Below, piece after piece: positions 8,864 to 18,928 of a stretch of DNA of 64,000 nucleotides; the first letter of the stretch is position 1, and each line of letters opens with the position of its first letter. The DNA comes from Enterobacteriaceae bacterium LSJC7. GTDB lineage: Bacteria; Pseudomonadota; Gammaproteobacteria; Enterobacterales; Enterobacteriaceae. Position numbers and translations under genes: made by a program. The stretch spans positions 186,001 to 250,000 of the forward strand of contig AMFN01000002.1 in the NCBI GenBank assembly GCA_000302695.1, in the 5' to 3' direction. Below the pieces are notes generated by a model. It saw only the letters and a program-made list of their open reading frames with translations. It did not search any database and was not told where the DNA came from.

Positions 8864-9664
8864 TTACAGGCCTTTGATGTTTTCCGCTTCGAGTTCGTTG
8901 AAGTACTTGAGCGTTTTGACCTTCAGTTCCATTGTGGACGGCTCATCACAGACAACAACCGCTTTCGGGTGCAGTTGCAGACAGCTGATGGTCCACATGT
9001 GATTGACGTTGCCTTCAACGGCCGCCTGCAGCGCCTGCGCTTTCACGTTGCCCAGCACCAGAATCATCACTTCTTCCGCGTCGAGCAGTGTACCCACACC
9101 GACGGTCAGCGCATATTTTGGCACCTGGCTTACGTCGCCGCCAAAGAAGCGGGAGTTAGCGATGCGCGTGTCGTGCGTCAGCGTTTTAATGCGGGTACGG
9201 GAGGCCAGTGAGGAAGCCGGTTCGTTGAACGCGATGTGGCCGTCGTTGCCTACGCCGCCCATGAACAGGTTAATTTTGCCATAAGAGCGGATTTTTTCTT
9301 CATAACGACGGCACTCTTCATCAACATCCGGTGCGTTACCGTTGAGCAGGTTGATGTTTTCTGCCTGAATATCGACGTGATCAAAGAAGTTGCGGTGCAT
9401 GAAGCTATGGTAACTTTCCGGGTGCTCCTGAGGCAGGCCCACGTACTCGTCCATGTTAAAGGTAACAACGTGTTTGAAGCTAACCTGGCCTGCTTTGTGC
9501 ATCTCAACCAGCGCTTTGTAGGCTTCCAGCGGCGTACCGCCGGTTGGCAGGCCCAGCACGAAAGGACGGTCCGCAGTCGGCTTGAACGCATTAATACGAT
9601 TAACAATGTGGCGAGCTGCCCATTTACCAACCTGCTGTGCCGTAGCCAGAGGAATCAGTCTCAT
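8864..9664 (-). CDS. nagB: Glucosamine-6-phosphate deaminase
   Basis: Converts glucosamine-6-phosphate to fructose-6-phosphate and ammonia, and is allosterically activated by GlcNAc-6-phosphate in E. coli. The product is 266 residues. MDEYVGL contains the catalytic Asp72, and [11 protein letters not shown] contains Asp141, His143 and Glu148. Two ATG codons abut at 9667 and 9664. The second gives the E. coli start MRLIPL and a better distance (6 bases) from AAGAGG, so I use it. It is the first gene of nagBACD, facing nagE. Confidence 0.97.
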   Translation of the reverse strand: MRLIPLATAQQVGKWAARHIVNRINAFKPTADRPFVLGLPTGGTPLEAYKALVEMHKAGQVSFKHVVTFNMDEYVGLPQEHPESYHSFMHRNFFDHVDIQAENINLLNGNAPDVDEECRRYEEKIRSYGKINLFMGGVGNDGHIAFNEPASSLASRTRIKTLTHDTRIANSRFFGGDVSQVPKYALTVGVGTLLDAEEVMILVLGNVKAQALQAAVEGNVNHMWTISCLQLHPKAVVVCDEPSTMELKVKTLKYFNELEAENIKGL

Positions 9665-9766
9665 CATACACCTCTTAAAATTGACGTTAAAAATAGCTCT
9701 CTGGATCGCTGTTTATACTCGATTAAGCGTAACGCAGTTCCGGGCAAGCGTGGCGATCCATAGTAA

Positions 9767-9787
9767 TTATTTTGAACTATAAAATAA
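9767..9787. promoter_or_regulatory. NagC operator near nagB
   Basis: A 21-base nearly perfect palindrome with arms TTATTTT and AAAATAA around GAACTAT. This is the form of a strong NagC site. It lies about 100 bases upstream of nagB, in the position of the E. coli nagB operator. Confidence 0.85.
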
Positions 9788-9832
9788 GTTTTTGTGGATA
9801 GCCAGTGAAAGGCATAAGGAGGCGAGATATTT

Positions 9833-9848
9833 GGTGACTATAATCACA
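9833..9848. promoter_or_regulatory. CRP site between nagB and nagE
   Basis: GGTGA-CTATAA-TCACA matches the TGTGA-N6-TCACA consensus at nine of ten bases. It lies between the two NagC operators, as in E. coli, where CRP activates both nagE and nagB. Confidence 0.8.
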
Positions 9849-9859
9849 AAAAATACGCG

Positions 9860-9882
9860 TTTAATTTGCGATACGAATTAAT
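9860..9882. promoter_or_regulatory. NagC operator near nagE
   Basis: The dyad has arms TTTAATTTG and CGAATTAAT around CGATA. Its centre is about 94 bases from the centre of the nagB operator, close to nine helical turns, which fits the DNA loop described for NagC in E. coli. Looping here is an inference from spacing. Confidence 0.85.
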
Positions 9883-9992
9883 TTTTCACACACTCCAGGA
9901 GTGATGTGATACGTTGCCGCAGGGTCATGTTTGACCACACTATAAAAACAGTGCTTCGACTCTTCATCTCGGGGTCTCATAGGGGGAATAAA

Positions 9993-12023
9993 GTGAGTAT
10001 TCTAGGTTATTTACAGCGCGTTGGCCGCGCACTCATGGTGCCGGTGGCTACGTTGCCAGCAGCGGCCATCCTGATGGGTGTCGGTTACTGGATTGATCCG
10101 GTAGGCTGGGGTGGAGATAGCGCACTTGCTGCGTTCTTTATCAAGTCTGGCTCTGCCATTATCGACAACATGTCTGTACTGTTCGCCATCGGTGTGGCTT
10201 ACGGTATGTCCAAAGATAAAGATGGCGCCGCGGCGCTGACCGGTTTTGTCGGTTTCCTTGTCCTGACCACGCTGTGTTCTCCAGCGGCGGTTTCCATGAT
10301 CAAACACATTCCGGCCGACCAGGTACCGGCAGCGTTTGGTAAAATTCAGAACCAGTTCATCGGTATCATGGTGGGTATTATCTCCGCCGAACTCTACAAC
10401 CGCTTTAGTAGCGTAGAGTTACCGAAGGCGCTGTCTTTCTTCAGCGGCCGCCGTCTGGTGCCTATCCTGACCTCTTTTGTCATGATTATTGTCGCATTCC
10501 TGCTGATGATTGTCTGGCCGGTAATTTATGATGGTCTGGTGCACTTCGGTGAAGCCATTCAGAAAATGGGTTCCGTTGGTGCGGGCGTGTATGCCTTCTT
10601 TAACCGTCTGCTGATTCCGGTTGGCCTGCACCACGCGCTGAACTCCGTGTTCTGGTTTGACGTTGCGGGCATTAACGATATCCCGAACTTCCTGGGCGGC
10701 GCGCAGTCTCTGGCAGCGGGCACGGCAGAAGTGGGTATCACCGGTCGTTATCAGGCGGGCTTCTTCCCGATTATGATGTTCGGTCTGCCGGGTGCAGCGC
10801 TGGCGATTTACCAGTGTGCACGTCCTGAAAACAAAGCCAAAGTGCTGGGTATCATGATGGCGGGCGCGTTTGCGGCGTTCTTTACGGGTATCACTGAACC
10901 GCTGGAATTTTCCTTCATGTTCGTGGCCCCGGCGCTGTATGTGATTCACGCCATCCTGACGGGTATCTCCGTATTCATCGCGGCAAGCATGCAGTGGATT
11001 GCGGGCTTTGGCTTCAGCGCCGGTCTGGTTGACCTTGTGCTGTCCACCCGTAACCCGCTGGCGACTCAGTGGTATATGCTGATTCCGCAGGGTCTGGTGT
11101 TCTTCGTTATCTACTATGTGGTGTTCCGCTTCGCTATCACCAAATTCAACATGATGACCCCGGGTCGCGAGCTGGCTGTTGCCGGTAGTGAAGCCGATGG
11201 TGAAGACAAGAACCTGAGCGGCAACGTGACCGGCTCTGGCGAGCAGGACATCCCGCAGCTGGCGCGTCAGTACATTGCGGCAATCGGCGGTTCTGACAAC
11301 CTGACCGGTATCGACGCTTGTATCACGCGTCTGCGCCTGAACGTAAAAGACTCCTCTATTGTGAATGACGCACTGGCTAAACGCCTGGGCGCAAGCGGCG
11401 TTATCCGCCTGAACAAAACCAGCGTGCAGATTATTGTTGGCTTTGTGGCAGAGAAAATTGCCAACAACATGAAAACCGTCGGTCATGTCGATGCGGCACC
11501 AGCAGAAGCAACGCCAGCCGCTGCCGTAAAAGCGCAGGCTGTGCCGAATAGCACCAAGCCGACGCTGGTCACGCTGGTTTCCCCGGTTACGGGCGAGACG
11601 GTAGCGCTCGATGAAGTACCGGACGAAGCGTTTGCGAGCAAGGCTGTAGGTGACGGTGTTGCCGTGAAGCCGACCGACAAAACGGTGGTCTCTCCGGCTG
11701 CCGGAACCGTGGTGAAAATCTTCAATACTAACCATGCCTTCTGCCTTGAAACGGCTGAAGGTGCGGAAATCGTTGTTCACATGGGCATCGATACCGTTGC
11801 ACTGGGTGGTAAAGGCTTTACTCGCCTGGTTGAAGAGGGCGCAGAGGTTGTGGCGGGCCAGCCGGTGCTGGAAATGGATCTGGACTTCCTGAACGCGAAT
11901 GCGCGCTCCATGATTAGCCCGGTCGTTTGCAGCAACATCGATGACTTCGGTGGCCTGGTGGTTAAAGCCAGCGGTAGTGTCGTTGCAGGGCAGACGCCAC
12001 TGTATGAAATTAAAGGCAAATAA
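9993..12023 (+). CDS. nagE: N-acetylglucosamine-specific PTS enzyme IICBA
   Basis: Membrane transporter that takes up GlcNAc and phosphorylates it to GlcNAc-6-phosphate. I start it at GTG 9993 (VSILGYLQ), behind AGGGGGA. An open frame begins at 9906 but that extension has no family match and no ribosome site. This gives 676 residues against 648 in E. coli. Order: IIC membrane domain (about 1-400, with FFPIMMFGLPGAALA and GITEPLEFSFMF), IIB with the phosphocysteine in GIDACITRLRL, and IIA with the phosphohistidine in EIVVHMGIDTV. IIB and IIA are very close to E. coli. The IIC domain is not: it has a GYWIDP insertion near the N-terminus and an extra CSPAAVSMIKHI segment. Transcribed divergently from nagB. 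Confidence 0.93.
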   Translation: MSILGYLQRVGRALMVPVATLPAAAILMGVGYWIDPVGWGGDSALAAFFIKSGSAIIDNMSVLFAIGVAYGMSKDKDGAAALTGFVGFLVLTTLCSPAAVSMIKHIPADQVPAAFGKIQNQFIGIMVGIISAELYNRFSSVELPKALSFFSGRRLVPILTSFVMIIVAFLLMIVWPVIYDGLVHFGEAIQKMGSVGAGVYAFFNRLLIPVGLHHALNSVFWFDVAGINDIPNFLGGAQSLAAGTAEVGITGRYQAGFFPIMMFGLPGAALAIYQCARPENKAKVLGIMMAGAFAAFFTGITEPLEFSFMFVAPALYVIHAILTGISVFIAASMQWIAGFGFSAGLVDLVLSTRNPLATQWYMLIPQGLVFFVIYYVVFRFAITKFNMMTPGRELAVAGSEADGEDKNLSGNVTGSGEQDIPQLARQYIAAIGGSDNLTGIDACITRLRLNVKDSSIVNDALAKRLGASGVIRLNKTSVQIIVGFVAEKIANNMKTVGHVDAAPAEATPAAAVKAQAVPNSTKPTLVTLVSPVTGETVALDEVPDEAFASKAVGDGVAVKPTDKTVVSPAAGTVVKIFNTNHAFCLETAEGAEIVVHMGIDTVALGGKGFTRLVEEGAEVVAGQPVLEMDLDFLNANARSMISPVVCSNIDDFGGLVVKASGSVVAGQTPLYEIKGK

Positions 12024-12046
12024 TCTCTCCTGAGTGCTTCGCCTTT

Positions 12047-12078
12047 AGCGGCCGGGTTAATCCCCGGCCGCTTTTTTA
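12047..12078 (+). terminator. Terminator after nagE
   Basis: AGCGGCCGGG / CCCGGCCGCT stem with a six-base loop followed by six T residues, 23 bases after the nagE stop. In E. coli read-through from nagE into glnS occurs; the strength of this hairpin here suggests it is limited. Confidence 0.9.
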
Positions 12079-12183
12079 TTCCCTGTACAGGACGTGTGAT
12101 TTTCTGTAACTAAAGGTTGTGTCCACGCACGGCTTGTACGATCATGTGCGGCAAACCGTTTGACACGCTTTGAGGTATTTGAG

Positions 12184-13851
12184 ATGAGTGAGGCTGAAGC
12201 CCGCCCAACCAATTTTATTCGCCAGATTATTGATGAAGATCTGGCCAGCGGTAAGCACAACACTGTGCATACCCGTTTCCCGCCTGAGCCGAATGGCTAC
12301 CTGCACATCGGCCACGCCAAGTCCATCTGCCTGAACTTTGGCATTGCTCAGGACTACAAGGGCGAGTGCAACCTGCGTTTTGATGACACGAACCCGGTTA
12401 AAGAAGATATCGAGTACGTCGATTCCATTAAGCATGACGTTGAGTGGCTGGGTTTCCACTGGACCGGCAATGTGCGTTACTCCTCAGACTATTTTGACCA
12501 GCTGCATGCCTATGCGGTTGAGCTGATTAACAAAGGTTTGGCTTACGTCGATGAACTGTCGCCGGAGCAGATCCGCGAATATCGCGGCACGCTGACCGAG
12601 CCTGGCAAGCACAGCCCGTATCGCGACCGCACGGTTGAAGAGAACCTGGCGCTATTTGAGAAAATGCGCAACGGTGAATTTGCCGAGGGCAGCGCCTGTC
12701 TGCGTGCCAAAATCGATATGGCATCACCGTTTATCGTGCTGCGCGATCCGGTTATCTACCGCATTAAGTTTGCCGATCACCACCAGACCGGCAGCAAGTG
12801 GTGCATCTACCCGATGTACGACTTCACTCACTGCATTTCCGATGCGCTGGAAGGCATTACTCACTCACTGTGTACGCTGGAGTTCCAGGATAACCGTCGC
12901 CTGTACGACTGGGTGCTGGATAACATCACCATCCCGACGCATCCGCGCCAGTATGAGTTTTCGCGCCTGAATCTGGAATACACGGTGATGTCCAAGCGCA
13001 AGCTCAACCTGCTGGTGACCGACAAGCTGGTAGAAGGCTGGGACGATCCGCGTATGCCGACTATCTCCGGCCTGCGTCGTCGTGGCTACACGCCTGCTGC
13101 CGTTCGCGAGTTCTGTAAGCGCATCGGTGTGACCAAGCAGGACAACACGGTAGAAATGGCTGCACTTGAAGCCTGCATCCGTGAAGATCTCAACGAGAAC
13201 GCACCGCGTGCGATGGCGGTTATCGATCCGGTTAAACTGGTGATTGAAAACTACCCGCAGGGACACAGCGAAATCGTCAGCATGCCGAACCACCCGAACC
13301 AGCCTGAAATGGGCATGCGCGACGTGCCGTTTAGCGGTGAGATTTGGATCGATCGTGCGGATTTTCGCGAAGAAGCGAATAAACAGTACAAGCGCCTGGT
13401 ACTGGGTAAAGAAGTTCGCCTGCGTAACGCTTATGTAATTAAAGCCGAGCGTGTCGAGAAAGATGCCGAAGGCAACATCTCGACCATTTTCTGCAGCTAC
13501 GATGCCGATACGCTGAGCAAAGATCCTGCTGACGGTCGCAAGGTGAAAGGGGTTATCCACTGGGTGAGCGCACAGCATGCGCTGCCGGTCGAAATCCGTC
13601 TTTATGACCGTTTGTTCAGTGTGCCGAATCCGGGCGCTGCCGAGGACTTCCTCACGGTTATCAACCCGCAGTCGCTGGTGATTCGCCAGGGCTACGCTGA
13701 GCAGAGCCTGAAGAGCGCTGAGGTGGGCAAGGCATATCAGTTCGAGCGTGAAGGCTATTTCTGCCTCGACAGCCGCCATTCTACGGCAGAGAAGCCGGTG
13801 TTTAACCGTACCGTCGGTCTGCGCGATACCTGGGCGAAAATCGGCGAGTAA
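12184..13851 (+). CDS. glnS: Glutaminyl-tRNA synthetase
   Basis: Charges tRNA-Gln with glutamine in the cytoplasm. The product is 555 residues (E. coli 554). It is a class I synthetase with the HIGH-type motif in [15 protein letters not shown] near the N-terminus and the KMSKS-type motif in VMSKRKL near residue 270. I chose ATG 12184 ([10 protein letters not shown]) over the frame start at 12160 because the first eight residues have no match. The enzyme must charge both the TTG and CTG glutamine tRNAs found at 2.7-3.3 kb. Monocistronic with its own terminator. Confidence 0.97.
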   Translation: MSEAEARPTNFIRQIIDEDLASGKHNTVHTRFPPEPNGYLHIGHAKSICLNFGIAQDYKGECNLRFDDTNPVKEDIEYVDSIKHDVEWLGFHWTGNVRYSSDYFDQLHAYAVELINKGLAYVDELSPEQIREYRGTLTEPGKHSPYRDRTVEENLALFEKMRNGEFAEGSACLRAKIDMASPFIVLRDPVIYRIKFADHHQTGSKWCIYPMYDFTHCISDALEGITHSLCTLEFQDNRRLYDWVLDNITIPTHPRQYEFSRLNLEYTVMSKRKLNLLVTDKLVEGWDDPRMPTISGLRRRGYTPAAVREFCKRIGVTKQDNTVEMAALEACIREDLNENAPRAMAVIDPVKLVIENYPQGHSEIVSMPNHPNQPEMGMRDVPFSGEIWIDRADFREEANKQYKRLVLGKEVRLRNAYVIKAERVEKDAEGNISTIFCSYDADTLSKDPADGRKVKGVIHWVSAQHALPVEIRLYDRLFSVPNPGAAEDFLTVINPQSLVIRQGYAEQSLKSAEVGKAYQFEREGYFCLDSRHSTAEKPVFNRTVGLRDTWAKIGE

Positions 13852-13875
13852 ACATTGCTGAGAGTTTGTACTTAT

Positions 13876-13900
13876 AACGCCGCTTATGCGGCGTTTTTTT
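13876..13900 (+). terminator. Terminator after glnS
   Basis: AACGCCGC-TTAT-GCGGCGTT hairpin followed by six further T residues, 24 bases after the glnS stop. Confidence 0.92.
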
Positions 13901-13914
13901 ATGTCTTTAATGTG

Positions 13915-13935
13915 AATATTCGTTTTGCGAATTAA
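13915..13935. promoter_or_regulatory. Possible NagC operator upstream of chiP
   Basis: A 21-base imperfect dyad with left arm AATATTCG and right arm GCGAATTAA. The right half matches the nagE-proximal operator. In E. coli chiPQ is under NagC control. The site is 360 bases from the chiP start, which is far, so it would need a distal promoter or looping. Confidence 0.4.
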
Positions 13936-14273
13936 CCTTTCTTGCGGTGGGTATCCTGGTTGTAAGTATCTGCATTTAATTCCTTTTTGTTATTATGGTT
14001 TTTATCAAGAAATTTTGAATATTTTGTGAATAGTTGACGGCTTTTTACCTGAAAAGCTTGCATAAATATACTTTCTTACATTCTCTCATAAATTATGTGC
14101 ACTTCGTCATAATCTGCACATTCTTTCTCCGAAAACGTTGATAATTCGCGTCGCAAAAAATAGTCTGGTTGCGGTCAGTGAGAGCGTAGAGACGCAATTG
14201 ACTCAGGGAACTTAGCCTACGGGCACTTTTTTCTTTTCGCCGATTTGCCGTTTATGGCTGGCGATATTTATTA
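13936..14273. other. AT-rich leader region upstream of chiP
   Basis: This 340-base stretch has no open frame of note. It is AT-rich, with several weak promoter-like boxes (for example TATACT at 14067-14072). I see no strong terminator. It most likely holds the chiP promoter and untranslated leader. Confidence 0.5.
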
Positions 14274-14293
14274 CGTCAAAGAGGAATTTTCAT
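14274..14293 (+). promoter_or_regulatory. ChiX small-RNA pairing site over the chiP ribosome site
   Basis: CGTCAAAGAGGAATTTTCAT lies directly before the chiP ATG and includes the AGAGGA ribosome site. In E. coli and Salmonella the ChiX sRNA pairs with CGTCAAAGAGGAATTTCAT at this place and silences chiP until chitosugars induce the chb decoy RNA. The site here matches apart from one extra T. The chiX gene itself is not in this window. Confidence 0.8.
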
Positions 14294-15682
14294 ATGCGTA
14301 CGTTCAGTGGCAAACGTAGTACGCTGGCGCTTGCTATCGCGTCTGTGACAGCGCTTTCAGGCTTTGTGGCAATGCCCGAAGCGAAAGCCGCCGGTTTTAT
14401 CGAAGACTCTTCCCTTACCGGTGGTATTTATTACTGGCAGCGCGAGCGCGACCGTAAAGACGTTGAGGATAACGGTAAATATAAAACCAACCTGTCGCAC
14501 TCCACCTGGAACGCCAACCTTGACTATCAGTCAGGCTTTGCGGCTGACATGTTTGGTATCGACGTTGCCATTTTTACCGCTATTGAAATGGCGGAGTCTT
14601 CTGCCAGCGGCCACCCGAACGAAATCGCGTTTTCCTCCAGTAACCGCGCTTATGATGAAGCAGGGATGGGTGATAAGAGCGGCGTAAGTCTCTATAAAGC
14701 AGCGGCTAAATTCCAGTATGGTCCAATGTGGGCGCGTGCTGGCTATATTCAGCCTACCGGTCAATCGTTACTGGCCCCGCACTGGAGCTTTATGCCAGGT
14801 ACTTACCAGGGGGCAGAAACCGGCGCCAACTTTGACTTTGGCAATGACGGTGCGTTGAGCCTGACTTACATGTGGGCCAACGAATATAAAGCGCCGTGGC
14901 ACACCAAAATGGATAAGTTCTATCGGGCAGACAGAACTACCCGTGTGGATTACCTGCATTCTTTTGGTGCGAAATATGATTTCAAAAATGATCTCGTGCT
15001 GGAGGCCGCTGTTGGTCAGGCCCAGGGCTTCATGAATCAATATTTTGGTAAAGCTAGCTATAAATTCGACGTTGCCGGAAGCCCGTTGGCGACAAGCTAT
15101 CAGTTCTATGGCGCGCGTGACAGATTCAGTAATAAAGGTGCTAACGACATTTATGACGGTACTGCCTGGCTTCAGGCACTGACCTTTGGTTATAAAATTG
15201 GTCAGGTTGATCTGCGTCTGGAAGGGACCTGGGTTAAAGCTGAAGGTGAGCAAGGTTTCTTCCTGCAACGTATGACGCCAACCTATGCTTCTTCTAACGG
15301 TCGCCTGGATATCTGGTGGGATAACCGTTCTGACTTTAACGCCAACGGCGAAAAAGCTGTCTTCTTCGGCGCGATGTACGATCTCAGTAACTGGAATCTG
15401 CCTGGCTGGGCCGTCGGTGCCTCCTATGTCTATGGCTGGGATGCCAAACCCAGCAGCAATCCTGCCTTCGATCAGAGCCAGCGCCTGAAAGAGTCGGCCT
15501 ATAGCCTGGATGCGATGTATACCGTTCAGGAAGGCCGTGCTAAAGGCACGCTGTTCAAGCTCCACTTCACCGAATATGACAACCACAGCAACATTCCAAG
15601 CTGGAGTGGCGGCTATGGAAATATCTTCCAGGACGAGCGTGACGTGAAGTTCACGGTCATCGCACCGTTCACCATTTTCTGA
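14294..15682 (+). CDS. chiP: Chitoporin ChiP (OprD-family outer-membrane channel)
   Basis: Outer-membrane channel for chitooligosaccharides. The product is 462 residues (E. coli about 468). The N-terminal signal peptide ends near EAKAAGF. The mature part is a beta-barrel of the OprD type with many aromatic-rich strands ([18 protein letters not shown]) and a final aromatic residue, Phe, as usual for BAM substrates. The ribosome site AGAGGA is inside the ChiX pairing site. It heads a chiP-chiQ-chb cluster and should feed chitosugars to the periplasmic chitobiase encoded two genes downstream. Confidence 0.93.
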   Translation: MRTFSGKRSTLALAIASVTALSGFVAMPEAKAAGFIEDSSLTGGIYYWQRERDRKDVEDNGKYKTNLSHSTWNANLDYQSGFAADMFGIDVAIFTAIEMAESSASGHPNEIAFSSSNRAYDEAGMGDKSGVSLYKAAAKFQYGPMWARAGYIQPTGQSLLAPHWSFMPGTYQGAETGANFDFGNDGALSLTYMWANEYKAPWHTKMDKFYRADRTTRVDYLHSFGAKYDFKNDLVLEAAVGQAQGFMNQYFGKASYKFDVAGSPLATSYQFYGARDRFSNKGANDIYDGTAWLQALTFGYKIGQVDLRLEGTWVKAEGEQGFFLQRMTPTYASSNGRLDIWWDNRSDFNANGEKAVFFGAMYDLSNWNLPGWAVGASYVYGWDAKPSSNPAFDQSQRLKESAYSLDAMYTVQEGRAKGTLFKLHFTEYDNHSNIPSWSGGYGNIFQDERDVKFTVIAPFTIF

Positions 15683-15737
15683 TTCTGATATCGCACCGGG
15701 GCTATACCAGCCCCGGTCACACGCGTAAGGAAACAGT

Positions 15738-16061
15738 ATGAAAAAAAGTATGATCATCGCGCTGGCGGTGCTGGCGCTAAGCGCCTGTAGCAACTCATCC
15801 GGCCCACAGGAAGACGTGAGATTGCAACAGGCCTGGGAAACCTGCATCCAGACTGCCGAAGGTTCACCTGAAAAGCTGAAAGCCTGTGAAAGTATGCCTA
15901 AAACAGCGGCAGAAGCCCGGCAGCGTGAAAGTGTCGCCGCAGAAACTATCTCCCCTGAACAATACCAGAAATGTATCAAGGCCAGAAAAAGCGGCAACGA
16001 TCAGGCTGTCGCAGACACATGTGAAAAAATCTGGCAGGAAAGCCACGCCATCAACCCGTAA
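15738..16061 (+). CDS. chiQ: Outer-membrane lipoprotein ChiQ
   Basis: Small lipoprotein of 107 residues, the E. coli YbfN/ChiQ equivalent. The signal peptide MKKSMIIALAVLALSAC ends in an LSAC lipobox, so Cys17 should be lipidated; the next residues SNSSG do not show an inner-membrane retention Asp at +2. It contains several further cysteines (WETCIQTAEG, KACESMP, KCIKARK, DTCEKIW) that may pair in the periplasm. It lies 55 bases after chiP and 18 bases before chb. Its function is not known. Confidence 0.88.
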   Translation: MKKSMIIALAVLALSACSNSSGPQEDVRLQQAWETCIQTAEGSPEKLKACESMPKTAAEARQRESVAAETISPEQYQKCIKARKSGNDQAVADTCEKIWQESHAINP

Positions 16062-16079
16062 AACGGAAGGACACAGCAG

Positions 16080-18731
16080 ATGAAAATGTTTAAAGCGAGC
16101 GTATTAGGCGGCGTAATTTCGGCGCTTCTGTGCAGCGGTGCGGCCTTTGCCGGACAGGAAACGGTAGACGGTATTAGCAAACTGAAATTGAATTATACCG
16201 TTAATGATAACCAGGCGGCGCTTAACGGCGTGGACTGCGCGGCGCTCGGCGCTGACTGGGCTTCTTGTAACAAAGCCACCATTAAACTGACCAATAACGG
16301 TGACGCTATCACCAGCAAGGACTGGACTATCTGGTTCCCGAGCATTCGTCAGGTACTGAAAATCGACAGCGATCAGTTTAAGGTGACGCACGTGGTGGGT
16401 GACCTGCACAAGCTGGAACCGACCGACAAATTCACCGGCTTCCCGGCAGGTGGCACGGTTGAAATCCCTATCGTCAACGAATACTGGCAGATCTTTATGA
16501 CCGACGTTATCCCGCGTTGGTACGTCACGTCTGGTGACGCGAAACCGAAAGTGATTGCCAGCACTAATACTGAAGATCTCGACAGCTTCGTCACGCCGAT
16601 TGGCGAGCAGTGGAAGCGTACCAAAGACGACAACAACATTCTGATGACCGCAGAAACGCGTTTTGAGAAAAACAGCGATGTGAAGCTGCTTAATGCAGGT
16701 GAACTGCGCGGTCAGATTATGCCAACCCCGATGCAGGTCACGGTACACGGCCAGGATGTTGACCTGAGCAAGGGCGTGAAGCTTGACCTGGCGACGCTGG
16801 ACAAGGCAACGGTTAAAGCGGTGGAAGCGCGCTTTAAACGCCTGGGCGTGAAAACCGGAACCGGGTACCCGGTGCGCACCGAAGTGAAAAAAGACGGCTT
16901 TAGCGGTGATGAAGCGGTATCAGGTGCGTACACACTGAAGATTGGCGAGAAAGACGCGGTTATCACTGGCTATGACGCAACCGGCGTGTTCTACGGCCTG
17001 CAATCCATCATGTCTCTTATTCCGATGGACGGCGATAAGAAGATTGCTACGCTGGATGCTAAAGACGCCCCGCGTTTTGCCTACCGCGGCATGTTTATCG
17101 ACGTGGGTCGTAACTTCCATAGCAAGGCGGCTATTCTGCGTGCTATCGACCAGATGTCGGCGCTGAAGATGAATAAATTCCACTTCCACCTGACCGATGA
17201 TGAAGGCTGGCGTATTGAAATTCCTGGCCTGCCGGAGCTGACGGAAGTCGGTGGTAAACGCTGCCACGACCTGACTGAAAAAACCTGCCTGCTGCCGCAG
17301 TTGGGCTCTGGCCCGGACAGCGACAACAACGGCAGCGGCTGGTTTACCCGCGCTGACTATATCGAAATTGTCAAGTACGCGGCAGCGCGCCACGTCCAGG
17401 TTATCCCGGAAATCGATATGCCAGCGCACGCGCGTGCAGCCGCTATCTCTATGGAAGCACGCTATGACCGCCTGATGAAAGAAGGTAAGGAGAAAGAGGC
17501 GAACGAATTTCGCCTGCTGGATCCGACCGATACCTCCAACACCACCGGCGTGCAGTACTACGATCACACCGGCTACCTGAACCCGTGCATGGACTCTTCG
17601 CTGAACTTCGTCAATAAAGTCATTGGTGAAATGCAGGCGATGCATAAAGAAGCCGGACAGCCGCTGGAAACCTGGCACTTTGGCGGTGATGAGGCGAAAA
17701 ACATCTACCTGGGTGCAGGTTATGCCGATAAGAATTCCGGCGCCGAAGGTAAGGGCCTTATCGACATGAGCACGCAGGACAAACCGTGGGCGAAGTCACA
17801 GGTTTGCCAGGCCATGCTTAAAGAAGGCAAAGTTGAGGATCTGGAGCACCTGCCGAGCTACTTTGCGATTCAGGTCAGCAAACTGGTTAATGACCACGGC
17901 ATTGCGAAGATGATGGCCTGGCAGGACGGCGTGAAAGATGCGAAAGATGCCTCTGAGTTTGCGACCAAACGTATGGGCGTTAACTTCTGGGATACCATCT
18001 ACTGGGGCGGCGGTGATTCGGTGAACGACTGGGCCAATAAAGGCTTTGAAGTCACCATCTCTAACCCGGATTACCTGTATCTCGACTTCCCGCAGGAAGT
18101 GGATCCGAAAGAGCCGGGCTACTACTGGGGCACCCGTTTCAGCGATGAGCGTAAGATCTTCGCTTTCGCACCTAATAACATGCCGCAGAACGCAGAAACA
18201 TCGGTAGACCGCGACGGTAACGCCTTCGCCTCTGGCTCCGAGAAGACCTGGCCGGGTGCTTATGGCATGTCTGCTCAGGTATGGAGCGAAATCGTGCGTA
18301 CCGATGACCAGCTGGAATATCGCCTGTTCCCGCGTCTGTTCTCCGTGGCAGAGCGTGCATGGCACCGCGCTGCCTGGGAGCTGGATTACGTGGCTGGTCG
18401 CGAATTTAAAGGTGGCGAAACCAACTTTGTAGATAAGAGTGCGCTGGAGAAAGACTGGGAACGCTTTGCTAACCTCCTGGGGCAGCGCGAACTGGCGAAA
18501 GTAGATACCAATATCGCCTGGCGTTTGCCAGTACCGGGTGCGCGTATCACCGACGGTAAGCTTGCGGCAAACACCGCTCTGCCGGGTGTGGCGATTCAGT
18601 ACTCCACCGACGACGGCAAAACCTGGCAGCGTTACGATGATCAGGCTCGCCCGCAGGTCAGCGGCACGGTGCTGGTACGCAGCGTGACGCCAGACGGCAA
18701 ACGCTTCGGGCGTGAAACCACGGTTAAGTAA
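16080..18731 (+). CDS. chb: GH20 beta-N-acetylhexosaminidase (chitobiase)
   Basis: Cleaves chitobiose and short chitooligosaccharides to GlcNAc in the periplasm. The 883-residue product closely resembles Serratia marcescens chitobiase (885 residues, from memory). Signal peptide ends at AAFAGQ. Domains in order: chitobiase N-terminal carbohydrate-binding-like domain (about 25-190, [12 protein letters not shown]), GH20b domain (about 215-330), GH20 barrel (about 335-770) and C-terminal Ig-like domain (about 800-883). HFGGDEAKN holds the catalytic Asp537-Glu538 pair. Conserved substrate-site sequences [13 protein letters not shown] and WQDG are present. It sits behind chiPQ, so uptake and cleavage are probably co-transcribed. 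E. coli K-12 has no such gene here. I use the first ATG; a second lies at codon 3. Confidence 0.95.
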   Translation: MKMFKASVLGGVISALLCSGAAFAGQETVDGISKLKLNYTVNDNQAALNGVDCAALGADWASCNKATIKLTNNGDAITSKDWTIWFPSIRQVLKIDSDQFKVTHVVGDLHKLEPTDKFTGFPAGGTVEIPIVNEYWQIFMTDVIPRWYVTSGDAKPKVIASTNTEDLDSFVTPIGEQWKRTKDDNNILMTAETRFEKNSDVKLLNAGELRGQIMPTPMQVTVHGQDVDLSKGVKLDLATLDKATVKAVEARFKRLGVKTGTGYPVRTEVKKDGFSGDEAVSGAYTLKIGEKDAVITGYDATGVFYGLQSIMSLIPMDGDKKIATLDAKDAPRFAYRGMFIDVGRNFHSKAAILRAIDQMSALKMNKFHFHLTDDEGWRIEIPGLPELTEVGGKRCHDLTEKTCLLPQLGSGPDSDNNGSGWFTRADYIEIVKYAAARHVQVIPEIDMPAHARAAAISMEARYDRLMKEGKEKEANEFRLLDPTDTSNTTGVQYYDHTGYLNPCMDSSLNFVNKVIGEMQAMHKEAGQPLETWHFGGDEAKNIYLGAGYADKNSGAEGKGLIDMSTQDKPWAKSQVCQAMLKEGKVEDLEHLPSYFAIQVSKLVNDHGIAKMMAWQDGVKDAKDASEFATKRMGVNFWDTIYWGGGDSVNDWANKGFEVTISNPDYLYLDFPQEVDPKEPGYYWGTRFSDERKIFAFAPNNMPQNAETSVDRDGNAFASGSEKTWPGAYGMSAQVWSEIVRTDDQLEYRLFPRLFSVAERAWHRAAWELDYVAGREFKGGETNFVDKSALEKDWERFANLLGQRELAKVDTNIAWRLPVPGARITDGKLAANTALPGVAIQYSTDDGKTWQRYDDQARPQVSGTVLVRSVTPDGKRFGRETTVK

Positions 18732-18761
18732 TCCCACCGTCTCTTCATCTTGCTGATGAGT

Positions 18762-18797
18762 AAAGGCCCGGCGCACTGCGCCGGGCCTTTTTTACTT
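18762..18797 (+). terminator. Terminator of chiP-chiQ-chb
   Basis: Long GC-rich stem AAAGGCCCGGCGCA / TGCGCCGGGCCTTT with a one- to two-base loop, followed by T residues, about 30 bases after the chb stop. Confidence 0.93.
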
Positions 18798-18928
18798 TTC
18801 ACGTTTTTCAGACAATGCTCAGCCAAATAGCCACTACGCTTTAATTCTATTTGGTATTTCTAATGCCTGTTTTGTAGCGCCTGCCATGTCGGTACAGGCG
18901 TCTTCATTGCAGAACACAAGGAGCGCAC

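Noticed and set aside
10419-11780. A 453-codon minus-strand open frame
   Set aside because: It lies wholly opposite nagE, has a His/Arg-rich composition and no ribosome site.
12160-12183. Upstream start for glnS
   Set aside because: The extra eight codons have no match in known GlnS and the ATG at 12184 fits the family start.
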